Source: Microbacterium sp. Clip185
GTDB lineage: Bacteria > Actinomycetota > Actinomycetes > Actinomycetales > Microbacteriaceae
Direction: 5' to 3'
NCBI RefSeq assembly: GCF_028743715.1
Contig: NZ_CP117996.1
Span: forward strand, 3,241,636 to 3,305,635
Length of the DNA stretch: 64,000 bases
Shown piece by piece: positions 33,828 through 41,889 of the stretch. The position numbers were made by a program, and so were the translations under genes. The notes below the pieces were generated by a model. It was not told where the DNA came from and did no database searches. It saw only the letters and a list, made by a program, of their open reading frames with translations. Each line of letters opens with the position of its first letter. Within the stretch, counting starts at the first letter, position 1.

Positions 33828-35150
33828 TCAGTGCTTCGCGGCCGACCCGTTTTCGATCACGCCACACCACTCAGCTATGAACAGCGCAATCGAACCGGTG
33901 ATCCTGCGGACCGATTCGATGCTGACTCGTTCGTCGTAGCCGTGGATCGCGTCTGAGATAGGCCCGTACACGAGGGACGGCGTCCCGGCGTACTGGGTGA
34001 ACACACGTCCGTCCAGGTATCCCGGGGTCGTGAATGTGCGGAGCTCTTCGCCGAAGACGCGCTGATGCGCGTCTCGGAGCACCTGCTCAGCCTCCGTGCC
34101 TTCGGGGAGGACGTACCCCTGAGCGAAGAACCCGTTGCGGGTGGCCGTGGCTTCGATGGAATGGCCGTGCTCGTCGTTGGTCACAGTGGCGAGGTGTTCG
34201 GTGATCTCCGCCCAGGCATCCTCGGCTGTGATCCTGGGGTACAAGGCGATGCGGAGGTCGACCTCGCACCAGGCGGGGACGCTGGATGCCCAGTCGCCAC
34301 CGGAGATCATGCCGAGGTTCAAGTTGATCGGATGTTCGAGGTCCTCGAAGTAGCGGTGGGATGCCTTGTCTGCGTTCCACCGCTCCTCGAGTTCGCGCAG
34401 GCGGGTGACGACGTGGTGTGCGGCGTCGATGGCGTTGAACCCGGCGGACATCTCCCGCGGGTGGGTGGGGTTGCCGGAGACGCGCACCTTGAACCAGATG
34501 ACCCCGACGTTCGCTCGGACCAGCATGTCCTCTTCCGGCTCGGGGATGACCACGGCGTCCGCGGTGTAGCCCCGCTGCAGCGCAGCGAGAGAGCCGTTCC
34601 CCGTACATTCCTCCTCGACGACGGATTGGAAGTGGATCCGGCCGGCGGGGCTGAGTCCGGCTCGACGGAGCGCGTCGAAGGCGAAGAGGTTGGCGACGAG
34701 CCCGGCCTTCATGTCGCCGCTGCCGCGGCCGTAGAGCCAGTCACCCTCGATTCGCGAGTCCCACGGCGAGGTGGCCCATTCGCTGTCGGGGCCGGTCGGG
34801 ACCACGTCGATGTGTCCGTTGAGGATCAGCGAGCGTCCGGTCTCGGTGGTCGGTCGGTAGGTGCCCACGACGTTGTCGACGTCGTCGTAGGACACGTCGA
34901 TGATTCCGGCGCCCGGGTGCGAGGCGATCTCCTCCGGGCTGAGCTCCCATCGGTCCATCTCCAGGCCGCGATCCTGCATCGCGGAGTACATGAGGTCTTG
35001 AGCGCTTGCTTCCTGAGTGCGGAGGGAGGGATGACGCACGAGCTCCTGAGTGAAGGCGAGCTGGGCGTCGAAACCTGCATTCACGGCTCCCAGGATGCGG
35101 TCCCGGGTGGCTGCGTCGAGAGTGCTTCGAGGGGTGGTGTCGAGTGTCAT
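33828..35150 (-). CDS. M20-family ArgE/DapE-type deacylase
   Basis: A 440-residue metallohydrolase with co-catalytic zinc motifs in order: ILNGHIDVVPTG, GRGSGDMKAG, VVEEECTGNGS (general base and ligand), and a late ISDAIHGYDERVS. It removes the acyl group from an N-acyl amino acid or a similar amide. Its 5' end overlaps the MHS transporter stop by 4 bp (35147-35150), so the two form an operon in which the transporter would import the substrate. ATG at 35150. In context it may act after the amidase or on N-acylated amino acids. Confidence 0.88.
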   Translation of the reverse strand: MTLDTTPRSTLDAATRDRILGAVNAGFDAQLAFTQELVRHPSLRTQEASAQDLMYSAMQDRGLEMDRWELSPEEIASHPGAGIIDVSYDDVDNVVGTYRPTTETGRSLILNGHIDVVPTGPDSEWATSPWDSRIEGDWLYGRGSGDMKAGLVANLFAFDALRRAGLSPAGRIHFQSVVEEECTGNGSLAALQRGYTADAVVIPEPEEDMLVRANVGVIWFKVRVSGNPTHPREMSAGFNAIDAAHHVVTRLRELEERWNADKASHRYFEDLEHPINLNLGMISGGDWASSVPAWCEVDLRIALYPRITAEDAWAEITEHLATVTNDEHGHSIEATATRNGFFAQGYVLPEGTEAEQVLRDAHQRVFGEELRTFTTPGYLDGRVFTQYAGTPSLVYGPISDAIHGYDERVSIESVRRITGSIALFIAEWCGVIENGSAAKH

Positions 35151-36130
35151 GCAACTGACCTTTCGGGGGTGGTGGGGTCGGAGGTGACGACGGCGTCACG
35201 GATGCGCAGTCGCTCTCCGATAAGGCCGCCGAGGGCGGTGATCAGCGCGACGGCGATGAGCAGCAATGCTGCAGACCATGACTGGTTGCCGCTGGCCGCG
35301 AGGAAGGCGGTAGCGATGAGCGGGAGGAATCCGCTGATCGCGCCGGCGAGGTTGTAGCCGAGAGCGACACCGCTGTACCGCAGGTGCGGGGGGAACAGGT
35401 CGGTCAGGAGTGCGCCGGTGACGGCGTAGGCGAGGGTGATCAGGAGGATGCCGAGCGTGACGGCCGCGATGACGCCGATGGGGTTGTGGGTGTCGATGAG
35501 CCAGAACAGCGGGAATGCTGCGATGGCGGTGAGGAGGGAGCCGACGAGGGTCATGCGTCCCGGTCCGAAGCGTTCGGCGAGGCGGCCGGCGTAGATCGTC
35601 ATCGGGATCTGCGCGACGGCGGCGATGAGGGTCGCGTTGACCATGAGCCCGCGGTCCAGTCCCAAGGTGTTGGAGCCGTAGCTGACGACGAAGGTCGTCA
35701 TCATGTAGAACCCTCCGACACCGAGCAGTGCGGCGGCGATGGCCACGAGCAGTCGCCCCCATGCCTTGGTGAACACCTGCAGCGCCGGGACTTTGACTCG
35801 CTCGTCCTGCTGAACCAGCTGGGTGAAGACCGGAGACTCCTCGACCTTCATACGGATGTAGAGCGCCACGGCGAGCAGCGGGAACGCGGCGAGGAACGGG
35901 ATACGCCAGCCCCACGCGTCGAACGTCTCGGGAGGGAGCATCAGCACCAGCGCGAACGCGCTCGAGGACAGCAGCGTCCCCACCGGTGAGCCGATCTGGA
36001 CGAGGGCGGCGTACCGGCCCCGCTTTTCGATGGGGGCGTGTTCCACGGCGATGGTGACCGCGCCACCCCACTCCCCGCCGACGGCGAGTCCTTGCACGAG
36101 GCGAAGAACCGCGAGCATGATCGGGGCTGC
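35147..36130 (-). pseudogene. MHS-family MFS transporter, 5'-truncated
   Basis: About 328 codons remain: LRLVQGLAVGGEWGGAVTIAVEHAPIEKRGRYAALVQIGSPVG is the conserved TM4-TM5 region of the metabolite:H+ symporter (ProP/KgtP/ShiA) family, and TM6-TM12 follow. The first about three TM helices are missing: upstream of AAPIM the frame runs into antisense of the transposase-like gene, near 36128-36136. The in-frame extension to 36316 has no transporter character and is rejected. Without its first helices it should not function. Confidence 0.8.
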
Positions 36131-37525
36131 CACCCCGACAGCCGCTACAAGGCCATCGCCCGGACCCTCTACGCCCAGCTCACCCCCGAGACCCGCGAGT
36201 ACCTCGGCATCGCCGGCCTCACCGGCAATTCCCGTACCTGGTACGGACGGTACTGGCGGGCAGTCAACCGCATCTTTGAGCTCACCTATCCGTGGGAAGT
36301 CAACCGCAAGTCGCACGCCACCGCCGAGGCGTACCAGGTGGCGCTCGACAGCTACTCACAGAAGAAACGCGACCGCAGCGACTACCTGATGAACCTGCTC
36401 GTCCAGGCACCCCTCGGACGGCTCCCACAGGAGATCCGCGACACGTACGCCGGCAACGTCGCTCTCGACGCCACCCTCATCGAAATCGCCGGGCGCACCA
36501 ACCCCAACGCCTCCAGCGTGGACCTACCCCGCCGCAATCTCGACGCCATGGCCGGCGCCTACCGCCGCGGCGGGAACCACGACGGCCAAGGGGCGAAGAC
36601 CGACAAGGCCGGCTGGGAGATGGAGACCGTGGTCACCGTCCCCAACTCCCCCAAGCAGCCGCAGAGCTTCCCCATCCTCACCACGGCGCTCGCGCTCCAC
36701 CACCCCGGACGAACCAAGCACGGGCCGCGCATCGCGATGGAGTTCCACGCCAACAAGTTCGACGAGCGGGGCCTCATACTCGTCGACCGCCTCTACAACG
36801 GCTCCAAGGCACACCGCTTCCAGAAGCCGACCCGCCAGATGGGCTTCCGCCACGTGTACGACTACAAACTGAAGCAGACCGGTCGCCAGGGCGGCGTCGA
36901 CGACGTCATCCTCGTCGACGGCCGCCTGTACGTAAAGTGGATGCCCGAGCACCTGCAGACCGTCCGCGCCGACTTCAAGGCCGGACTGATCACTCGGGAG
37001 GTGCACGACAAGCGTCTCGCCAGCCGAGCCCAATACGAACTGAAAGACAAGGGACGCCCAGACGCCGACGGCCGACAGTACTTCTTCTACCCCGACCTGC
37101 GGAAGGTGATGTGCTTCGACCCCGCCACCGGCAACCGTCTCACCCGCACCCCGAAGACACCGACCACCTTCCTACTGTCCCCGGACGACGCTGTGTCGAT
37201 GCGCATCATCCGCCACCTCAACCGTTTCGCGTACAAGACCCCCGAGTGGCGCGAGTGGTACGGCATGCGGAGTCACGTCGAGTCCAACAACCAGTACGTC
37301 AAGGCCGACGCAGAGACCGACCTCGGCAACCCGGACAAGCACCGTCCCCGCGGGTACGCCTTCCAGGCCTTCAACGCCGCCATCGCCTTCGCCGTCGCGA
37401 ACATGCGCCGCATCGTCAGCTTCATCCAGGCACAGGCGATGAAGGTCCTGGACGCCAGGACCCTTCAGCGCGCCCGCCGCCGAACCGACGAACTCGGTAA
37501 CCGGCTCCCACACCGCGACCTGTAG
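36131..37525 (+). pseudogene. Putative transposase, 5'-truncated
   Basis: The protein-like frame begins at HPDSRYKAIARTLYAQL around 36131 and runs to 37525 (about 465 codons). DDE-type acidic residues are suggested by VALDATLIEIAG, LILVDRLYNGSK and the late MRSHVESNNQYVK (H-V-E-S, then K). The in-frame ATG at 36038 lies in the transporter's antisense and is not a real start. I infer a transposase from these motifs and from its place beside the right end of the unit, but I cannot name the IS family. Confidence 0.6.
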
Positions 37526-37555
37526 GCGCCGACCTCCCCAGAACTGAACACACGC

Positions 37556-37589
37556 ACACGAGTAGCCCGAGCAATCGGGCTACTCGTGT
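37556..37589 (+). terminator. Hairpin after transposase-like gene
   Basis: 15-bp perfect stem ACACGAGTAGCCCGA with GCAA tetraloop, ending GTGTT; 30 bp after the stop. Confidence 0.85.
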
Positions 37590-37658
37590 TGCCGTTTGAG
37601 GGGACAACGCGCCACCACGAGCATCGCCGACGACGTCACCGCCGGTTTCAGGGCACAG

Positions 37659-37704
37659 ACGACGGAGCCGGTTGGTGCTTCTCAGCACCAACCGGCTCCG
37701 TCGT
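37659..37704. terminator. 21-bp perfect hairpin near the right end of the unit
   Basis: ACGACGGAGCCGGTTGGTGCT at 37659-37679 with a TCTC loop and exact complement at 37684-37704. It lies 28 bp inside the right inverted repeat and 48 bp beyond the tRNA-Leu 3' end, so it may replace the tRNA's displaced terminator. Confidence 0.85.
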
Positions 37705-37731
37705 TGTATTTCCGAACACTTTGGGCATGTT

Positions 37732-37745
37732 TTTCCAAACAGGCC
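37732..37745 (-). repeat. Right terminal inverted repeat
   Basis: Reads GGCCTGTTTGGAAA on the minus strand, 13/14 identical to 25358-25371. Confidence 0.78.
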
Positions 37746-37754
37746 CTATCTGTG
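37746..37754 (+). repeat. Right copy of 9-bp target-site duplication
   Basis: CTATCTGTG; its last two bases are the final two positions of tRNA-Leu, so insertion left the tRNA intact. Confidence 0.8.
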
Positions 37755-37836
37755 CGCGAGGGGGGAGTTGAACCCCCACGCCCTTTCGGGCACTGGCACC
37801 TGAAGCCAGCGCGTCTGCCTATTCCGCCACTCGCGC
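37753..37836 (-). tRNA. tRNA-Leu (anticodon CAG)
   Basis: 84-nt class II tRNA: acceptor GCGCGAG/CTCGCGC, anticodon stem CTGGC/GCCAG with loop TTCAGGT (anticodon CAG), variable arm TGCCCGAAAGGGCGT, T arm GGGGGTTCAACTCCCCC. Discriminator A at 37753; CCA not encoded. The transposon-like unit begins right at its 3' end. Confidence 0.97.
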
Positions 37837-37997
37837 GAGTCGCCCATCACAGATGCGCGAACTCAACCTGCCGATCGTATCACGCCCGATGACCACCCAA
37901 GAAGTCGGCGACGCAGCCCTCCTGCGGAAGTCCTGCATGGCCTGTTCAGCCCGTACAACTACGATGGTGCCACCCGTCCAGCCGCCTGAGGAGTCGC

Positions 37998-38744
37998 GTG
38001 GGACTACTTGACAGCTTCGAGAGAGGTCTCGAGCGCGCCGTGAACGGCGCGTTCGCCAAGACCTTCCGCAGCGGCGTCCAGCCGGTCGACATCGCCTCCG
38101 CCCTGCGCAGCGAGCTCGACACGAAGGCCGCCGTCGTCTCGCGCGAGCGCATCCTGGCGCCCAACACCCTCACGGTGCAGCTGGCTCCGGCGGACTACGA
38201 GCGGATGCGGGCGCTCGGCGCCTCGCTGACCGACGAGCTCGACGCGCTCGTGAACAAGCACGCCCGCGCACAGGGCTACACGTTCGCCGGACCCCTCTCG
38301 ATCTCGCTGTCGAGCAGCGCGAATCTGTCGACCGGTCAGGTGCGCGTCGAGTCCTCGACCGCCGCGGGCCGGGTCGCCTGGAGCGCCGTGCTCGACATCG
38401 CGGGCAAGCGGCATCCTCTCACCGCATCCCGCACCGTGATCGGCCGCGGCAGCGACGCCGACATCACGATCGCCGACTCGGGCACGAGCCGCAAGCACGT
38501 CGAGATCCTCTGGGACGGCGAGCGGGCGATGGTGCGCGACCTCGGCTCGACCAACGGCACGAAGCTCAACGGTCGGAAGATCGACGAGGCTCCGTTGCCT
38601 CCCGACGCGACCGTGTCCATCGGACGCACCGACATCGTCTTCCGCATCGTCGCCCAGGCGACCGGGGGTCGTGCGGCGCCCGTCGACGACGACGCGACAC
38701 GCGCCTTCTCGCTCGACGACATCGACCGCTGGGGGAAGGCCTGA
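37998..38744 (+). CDS. fhaA: FHA and DUF3662 domain protein FhaA
   Basis: A 248-residue protein with an N-terminal DUF3662 domain (MGLLDSFERGLERAVNGAFAKTFRSGVQPVDIASALRSELD) and a C-terminal FHA domain (VIGRGSDADITIADSGTSRKHVEI, DLGSTNGTKLNG), which binds phosphothreonine. In actinobacteria FhaA binds phosphorylated MurJ (MviN) or PknB and restrains peptidoglycan synthesis at the pole and septum. GTG start. First gene of the fhaA-fhaB-pstP-rodA-pbpA-pknA-pknB operon; its stop overlaps the fhaB ATG (TGATG). Confidence 0.95.
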   Translation: MGLLDSFERGLERAVNGAFAKTFRSGVQPVDIASALRSELDTKAAVVSRERILAPNTLTVQLAPADYERMRALGASLTDELDALVNKHARAQGYTFAGPLSISLSSSANLSTGQVRVESSTAAGRVAWSAVLDIAGKRHPLTASRTVIGRGSDADITIADSGTSRKHVEILWDGERAMVRDLGSTNGTKLNGRKIDEAPLPPDATVSIGRTDIVFRIVAQATGGRAAPVDDDATRAFSLDDIDRWGKA

Positions 38745-39265
38745 TGAACGAGCTTCCGCTTCTACTGCTGCAGATCGGCTTCCTGCTGCTGCTGTGGTTC
38801 TTCGTCTTCGCCGTCGTGTACTCGCTGCGCGCCGACCTCTTCGGCGTACGCGTGCGCAAGATGCCCGAACAGGCTGCTGCTGCGGCTCCGGCACCCGCCG
38901 CGGCAGCCACCGCGCCGGTCGCCCCGAAGGCGTCGCCGCGCAAGTCGTCCAAGGGACAGAAGGCGACGACGGATGCGGTCTCGCGCATCGTCATCACGAG
39001 CGGGCCGAAGGCGGGCCTCGAGCTTCCGCTGGGCACGGAGCCGCTCACGATCGGTCGCTCGAGCGAATCAGGTCTCGTCATCCGCGACGACTACACCTCC
39101 AGCCACCACGCGCGTCTCATGCTCTGGGGCGACCAGTGGATGATCCAGGATCTCGACTCCACAAACGGCACCTGGCATGACGGCGAGCGCGTCGCGAGCC
39201 CCGTCCCGGTGCTGGTCGGCGCCCCGATCAAGGTCGGCGCGACGACCTTCGAGCTCCAGGGCTGA
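38744..39265 (+). CDS. fhaB: FHA-domain protein FhaB (FipA)
   Basis: A 173-residue protein: one N-terminal TM helix (LLLLQIGFLLLLWFFVFAVVYSL), an Ala/Pro-rich linker, and a cytoplasmic FHA domain (LTIGRSSESGLVIRDDYTSSHHARL, DLDSTNGTWHDG). It links Ser/Thr kinase signalling to division proteins. Start ATG overlaps the fhaA stop. Confidence 0.95.
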   Translation: MNELPLLLLQIGFLLLLWFFVFAVVYSLRADLFGVRVRKMPEQAAAAAPAPAAAATAPVAPKASPRKSSKGQKATTDAVSRIVITSGPKAGLELPLGTEPLTIGRSSESGLVIRDDYTSSHHARLMLWGDQWMIQDLDSTNGTWHDGERVASPVPVLVGAPIKVGATTFELQG

Positions 39266-39274
39266 TCCGTCGAG

Positions 39275-40507
39275 ATGGTCTTCCAGGGCTCCAGCGCCGC
39301 ACTCTCGCACACCGGAAAGGTGCGCTCGAACAATCAGGACTCCGGGTACGCCGGTTCCAACCTGTTCGTGGTGGCGGACGGCATGGGCGGTCACGCCGGC
39401 GGTGACGTGGCCTCGAGCCTCGCGATCGCCCGCATCGCCCAACTCGATCGCCCGTTCGCATCGACGGTGGATGCCGAGCGCGCCCTGCAGCAGGCAGTGA
39501 CCGACACCGCCGGCGACATCATCGACACGGTCCGCGTGCGTCCGGCCCTCGCTGGTATGGGAACCACCGTCAGTGCGCTGCTGATGGTCGACGACTACGC
39601 GGTCATCGCCCACATCGGCGACTCCCGCATCTACCTGTTCCGCGACGGCGCGATGACGCAGATCACGACGGACCACACGTTCGTCCAGCGCCTCGTCGAC
39701 TCCGGCCGCATCACGCCGGAAGAGGCGCGGTACCACCCCCGGCGCTCGGTGCTCATGCGCGTGCTCGGCGACATGGATCCCGATCCCGAGATCGACACGT
39801 TCATCATGCCGACGCGTCCGGGTGACCGGTGGCTGCTGTGCTCGGACGGCCTGTCGGGCGTCGTCGACGACACCCACACGCAGAAGGCCCTCGCTGCGGG
39901 CCAGGCTCCCGCCCGCACCGCGGATCTGCTGCTGAAGCAGGCGCTGGATGCGGGCGCTCCCGACAACGTCACGGTCGTCATCGTCGACATCGGGGGCCAC
40001 CATCCGGTCTTCTCGGGAACACCCACCATCGTCGGCTCGGCCTCGAACCCCACCGGCGTCGTGGTGCCCGCCGCCCGCCCGGGCCGCTCCTCGTGGCTGC
40101 ATCCGGGACGACAGGCGGCGAACGAACCCACCCACTTCGAGCCGGCTCCGGAGTTCCTCGAGGAGCTCATCGAGGAGGACCGCCGCCGCGCCCGTCGCCG
40201 GCGCATCGGCTGGCTCGTCGGGCTGCTGCTCGTTCTCGCCGCCCTCGCCGGTGCCGCCTTCGCGGGCTACAGCTGGACGCAGACGCGCTACTACGTCGGG
40301 GCGGACGACGACTCCGTCGTGATCTACCAGGGCGTGCAACAGGGCATCGGACCGATCTCCCTGTCCAGCGTCTACGAAGACACCGACATCGCTCTGGCCG
40401 ATCTCAGTCCGTTCGACCGGCAGAGCGTGGAGTCCACCATCTCGGCCCGCTCCCTCGCGGACGCCCAATTGATCGTCGACCGACTCCGACAGGCAGAGGG
40501 GCAGTGA
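39275..40507 (+). CDS. pstP: PP2C-family Ser/Thr protein phosphatase
   Basis: A 410-residue protein with a PPM catalytic domain (RSNNQDSGYAGSNLFVVADGMGGHAGG, GDSRIYLFRDG, LLCSDGLSGVVDD, DNVTVVIVDI) carrying the metal-binding Asp residues. A basic juxtamembrane stretch, one TM helix (about 310-333) and a short extracytoplasmic C-terminus follow. It dephosphorylates PknA/PknB and their substrates. Stop overlaps the rodA start by one base. Confidence 0.95.
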   Translation: MVFQGSSAALSHTGKVRSNNQDSGYAGSNLFVVADGMGGHAGGDVASSLAIARIAQLDRPFASTVDAERALQQAVTDTAGDIIDTVRVRPALAGMGTTVSALLMVDDYAVIAHIGDSRIYLFRDGAMTQITTDHTFVQRLVDSGRITPEEARYHPRRSVLMRVLGDMDPDPEIDTFIMPTRPGDRWLLCSDGLSGVVDDTHTQKALAAGQAPARTADLLLKQALDAGAPDNVTVVIVDIGGHHPVFSGTPTIVGSASNPTGVVVPAARPGRSSWLHPGRQAANEPTHFEPAPEFLEELIEEDRRRARRRRIGWLVGLLLVLAALAGAAFAGYSWTQTRYYVGADDDSVVIYQGVQQGIGPISLSSVYEDTDIALADLSPFDRQSVESTISARSLADAQLIVDRLRQAEGQ

Positions 40508-41889
40508 TGACCGCCGAAGCCCCCACGACCGACACCTCCGTACTGCGGGCACTGCGCCGCATCCGGATGCCGCAGAAGCAGCGCAACCGCGAGCTCGGGC
40601 TGCTCCTGTTCGCCCTGGCGATCAACGGCGCCGCCGTCGCGCTGGTGCAGCTGGGCGCGAAGGGGGCGATCGACCCGAGCTTCCTCTACTACTCGGGCGG
40701 GCTCGGCGTGCTCGCTCTCGCCCTGCACATCGTGCTGCGCTTCGTCGCGCACGACGCCGATCCGTTCGTGGTCCCGATCGCGACCGTGCTGACCGGACTC
40801 GGCCTCGCGATGATCTATCGCATCGACATCGAGATCGACAGCCAGGGCTGGTCGGCCGCCTCCACGCGGCAGATCGTGTGGGCGGCGATCGCGATCGCCG
40901 CGGCCATCGCGGTCGTGCTCTTCCTGCGCAACTACCGCGTGCTCTTCCGCTACACGTACGTCTCCGGCTTCATCGGCGTCGCGCTGCTGCTCCTGCCGTT
41001 CGTTCCGGGCCTCGGCACCAACCAGAACGCCGATGTCTGGGTCAGCCTCGGATTCTTCTCGTTCCAGCCGGGAGAGCTCGCGAAGCTCGCCCTGGCGGTG
41101 TTCTTCGCCGGCTACCTCGTGCGCACGCGAGAGAGCCTGACGTCCGTGGGCAAGAAGTTCCTCGGCATCACCTGGCCGCGTGCGCGCGACCTCGGCCCCA
41201 TCCTCGTCGTGTGGCTCGTCTCGCTGGGCATCATCGTGCTGCAGCGCGACCTCGGCACGGGCCTGCTGATCTTCGGCATGTTCGTCGCGATGCTCTACGT
41301 CGCGACCGGCAAGACGGGGTGGGTGCTGCTGGGTGTGGGGCTCGCCGTCGCCGGCGCCGTCGCGGCATCCCAGGTCCTGACCTACGTCGGATGGCGCTTC
41401 GCCAACTGGCTCGACGCGTTCAACCCCGACATCATCGACCGCACCGGCGGCAGCTACCAGCTCGTGCAGGGGATCTTCGGCCTCGCTCACGGCGGTCTGC
41501 TGGGCACGGGCCTCGGCCAGGGCCGACCCTCGATCACCCCGCTGGCGCAGAGCGACTACATCTTCCCGAGTCTCGGCGAAGAGATCGGTCTGATCGGCGT
41601 CTTCGCGATCCTCTGCCTGTACATGGTGTTCACCAGCCGTGGACTGCGCGTCGGTGTCGCGGGCCAAGACGACTTCGGCAAGCTGCTCGCGACGGGACTC
41701 TCGTTCACCATCGCCCTGCAGGTGTTCATCATGGTCGGCGGCGTGACCCGGGTCATCCCGCTCACGGGTCTGACGACGCCGTTCCTCGCCGCGGGCGGCT
41801 CCTCCCTCGTGGCGAACTGGATCATCGTCGCGCTCATCCTGCGGATCTCGGATGCGGTGCGCAATCAGCCCCGGGTGGTGATCGGATGA
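40507..41889 (+). CDS. rodA: SEDS glycosyltransferase RodA/FtsW family
   Basis: A 460-residue, about 12-TM protein of the SEDS family: FVPGLGTNQNADVWVSLGFFSFQPGELAKLALAVFFAGYL, LQRDLGTGLLIFGMFVAMLYVA, and late VTRVIPLTGLTTPFLAAGGSSLVANW. It polymerises lipid II glycan strands together with the adjacent penicillin-binding protein. Unlike the shorter RodA it carries a charged N-terminus. ATG 40507; four-base overlap with pbpA. Confidence 0.95.
   Translation: MTAEAPTTDTSVLRALRRIRMPQKQRNRELGLLLFALAINGAAVALVQLGAKGAIDPSFLYYSGGLGVLALALHIVLRFVAHDADPFVVPIATVLTGLGLAMIYRIDIEIDSQGWSAASTRQIVWAAIAIAAAIAVVLFLRNYRVLFRYTYVSGFIGVALLLLPFVPGLGTNQNADVWVSLGFFSFQPGELAKLALAVFFAGYLVRTRESLTSVGKKFLGITWPRARDLGPILVVWLVSLGIIVLQRDLGTGLLIFGMFVAMLYVATGKTGWVLLGVGLAVAGAVAASQVLTYVGWRFANWLDAFNPDIIDRTGGSYQLVQGIFGLAHGGLLGTGLGQGRPSITPLAQSDYIFPSLGEEIGLIGVFAILCLYMVFTSRGLRVGVAGQDDFGKLLATGLSFTIALQVFIMVGGVTRVIPLTGLTTPFLAAGGSSLVANWIIVALILRISDAVRNQPRVVIG

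Larger units (their letters stand above)
25358..37745. mobile_element. Transposon-like unit of about 12.4 kb with metabolic cargo
   Basis: The ends are 14-bp inverted repeats, GGCCTGTATGGAAA on the left and the complement of GGCCTGTTTGGAAA on the right (one mismatch), each directly flanked by CTATCTGTG. Inside are a membrane protein and HTH-ImmA protease, an APC permease, PLP decarboxylase, LysR regulator, amidase, TetR regulator, M20 deacylase, a truncated MHS transporter and a truncated transposase-like gene near the right end. Base composition is visibly lower in GC than neighbouring core genes. The first 300 bp inside the left end (25372-25673) hold no recognisable gene. The truncated transposase suggests the unit no longer moves by itself. 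Confidence 0.72.

Noticed and set aside
36131..36316. N-terminal extension of the MHS transporter frame to 36316
   Set aside because: The sequence is antisense to the transposase-like gene and has no TM helices; the transporter simply ends at the junction.
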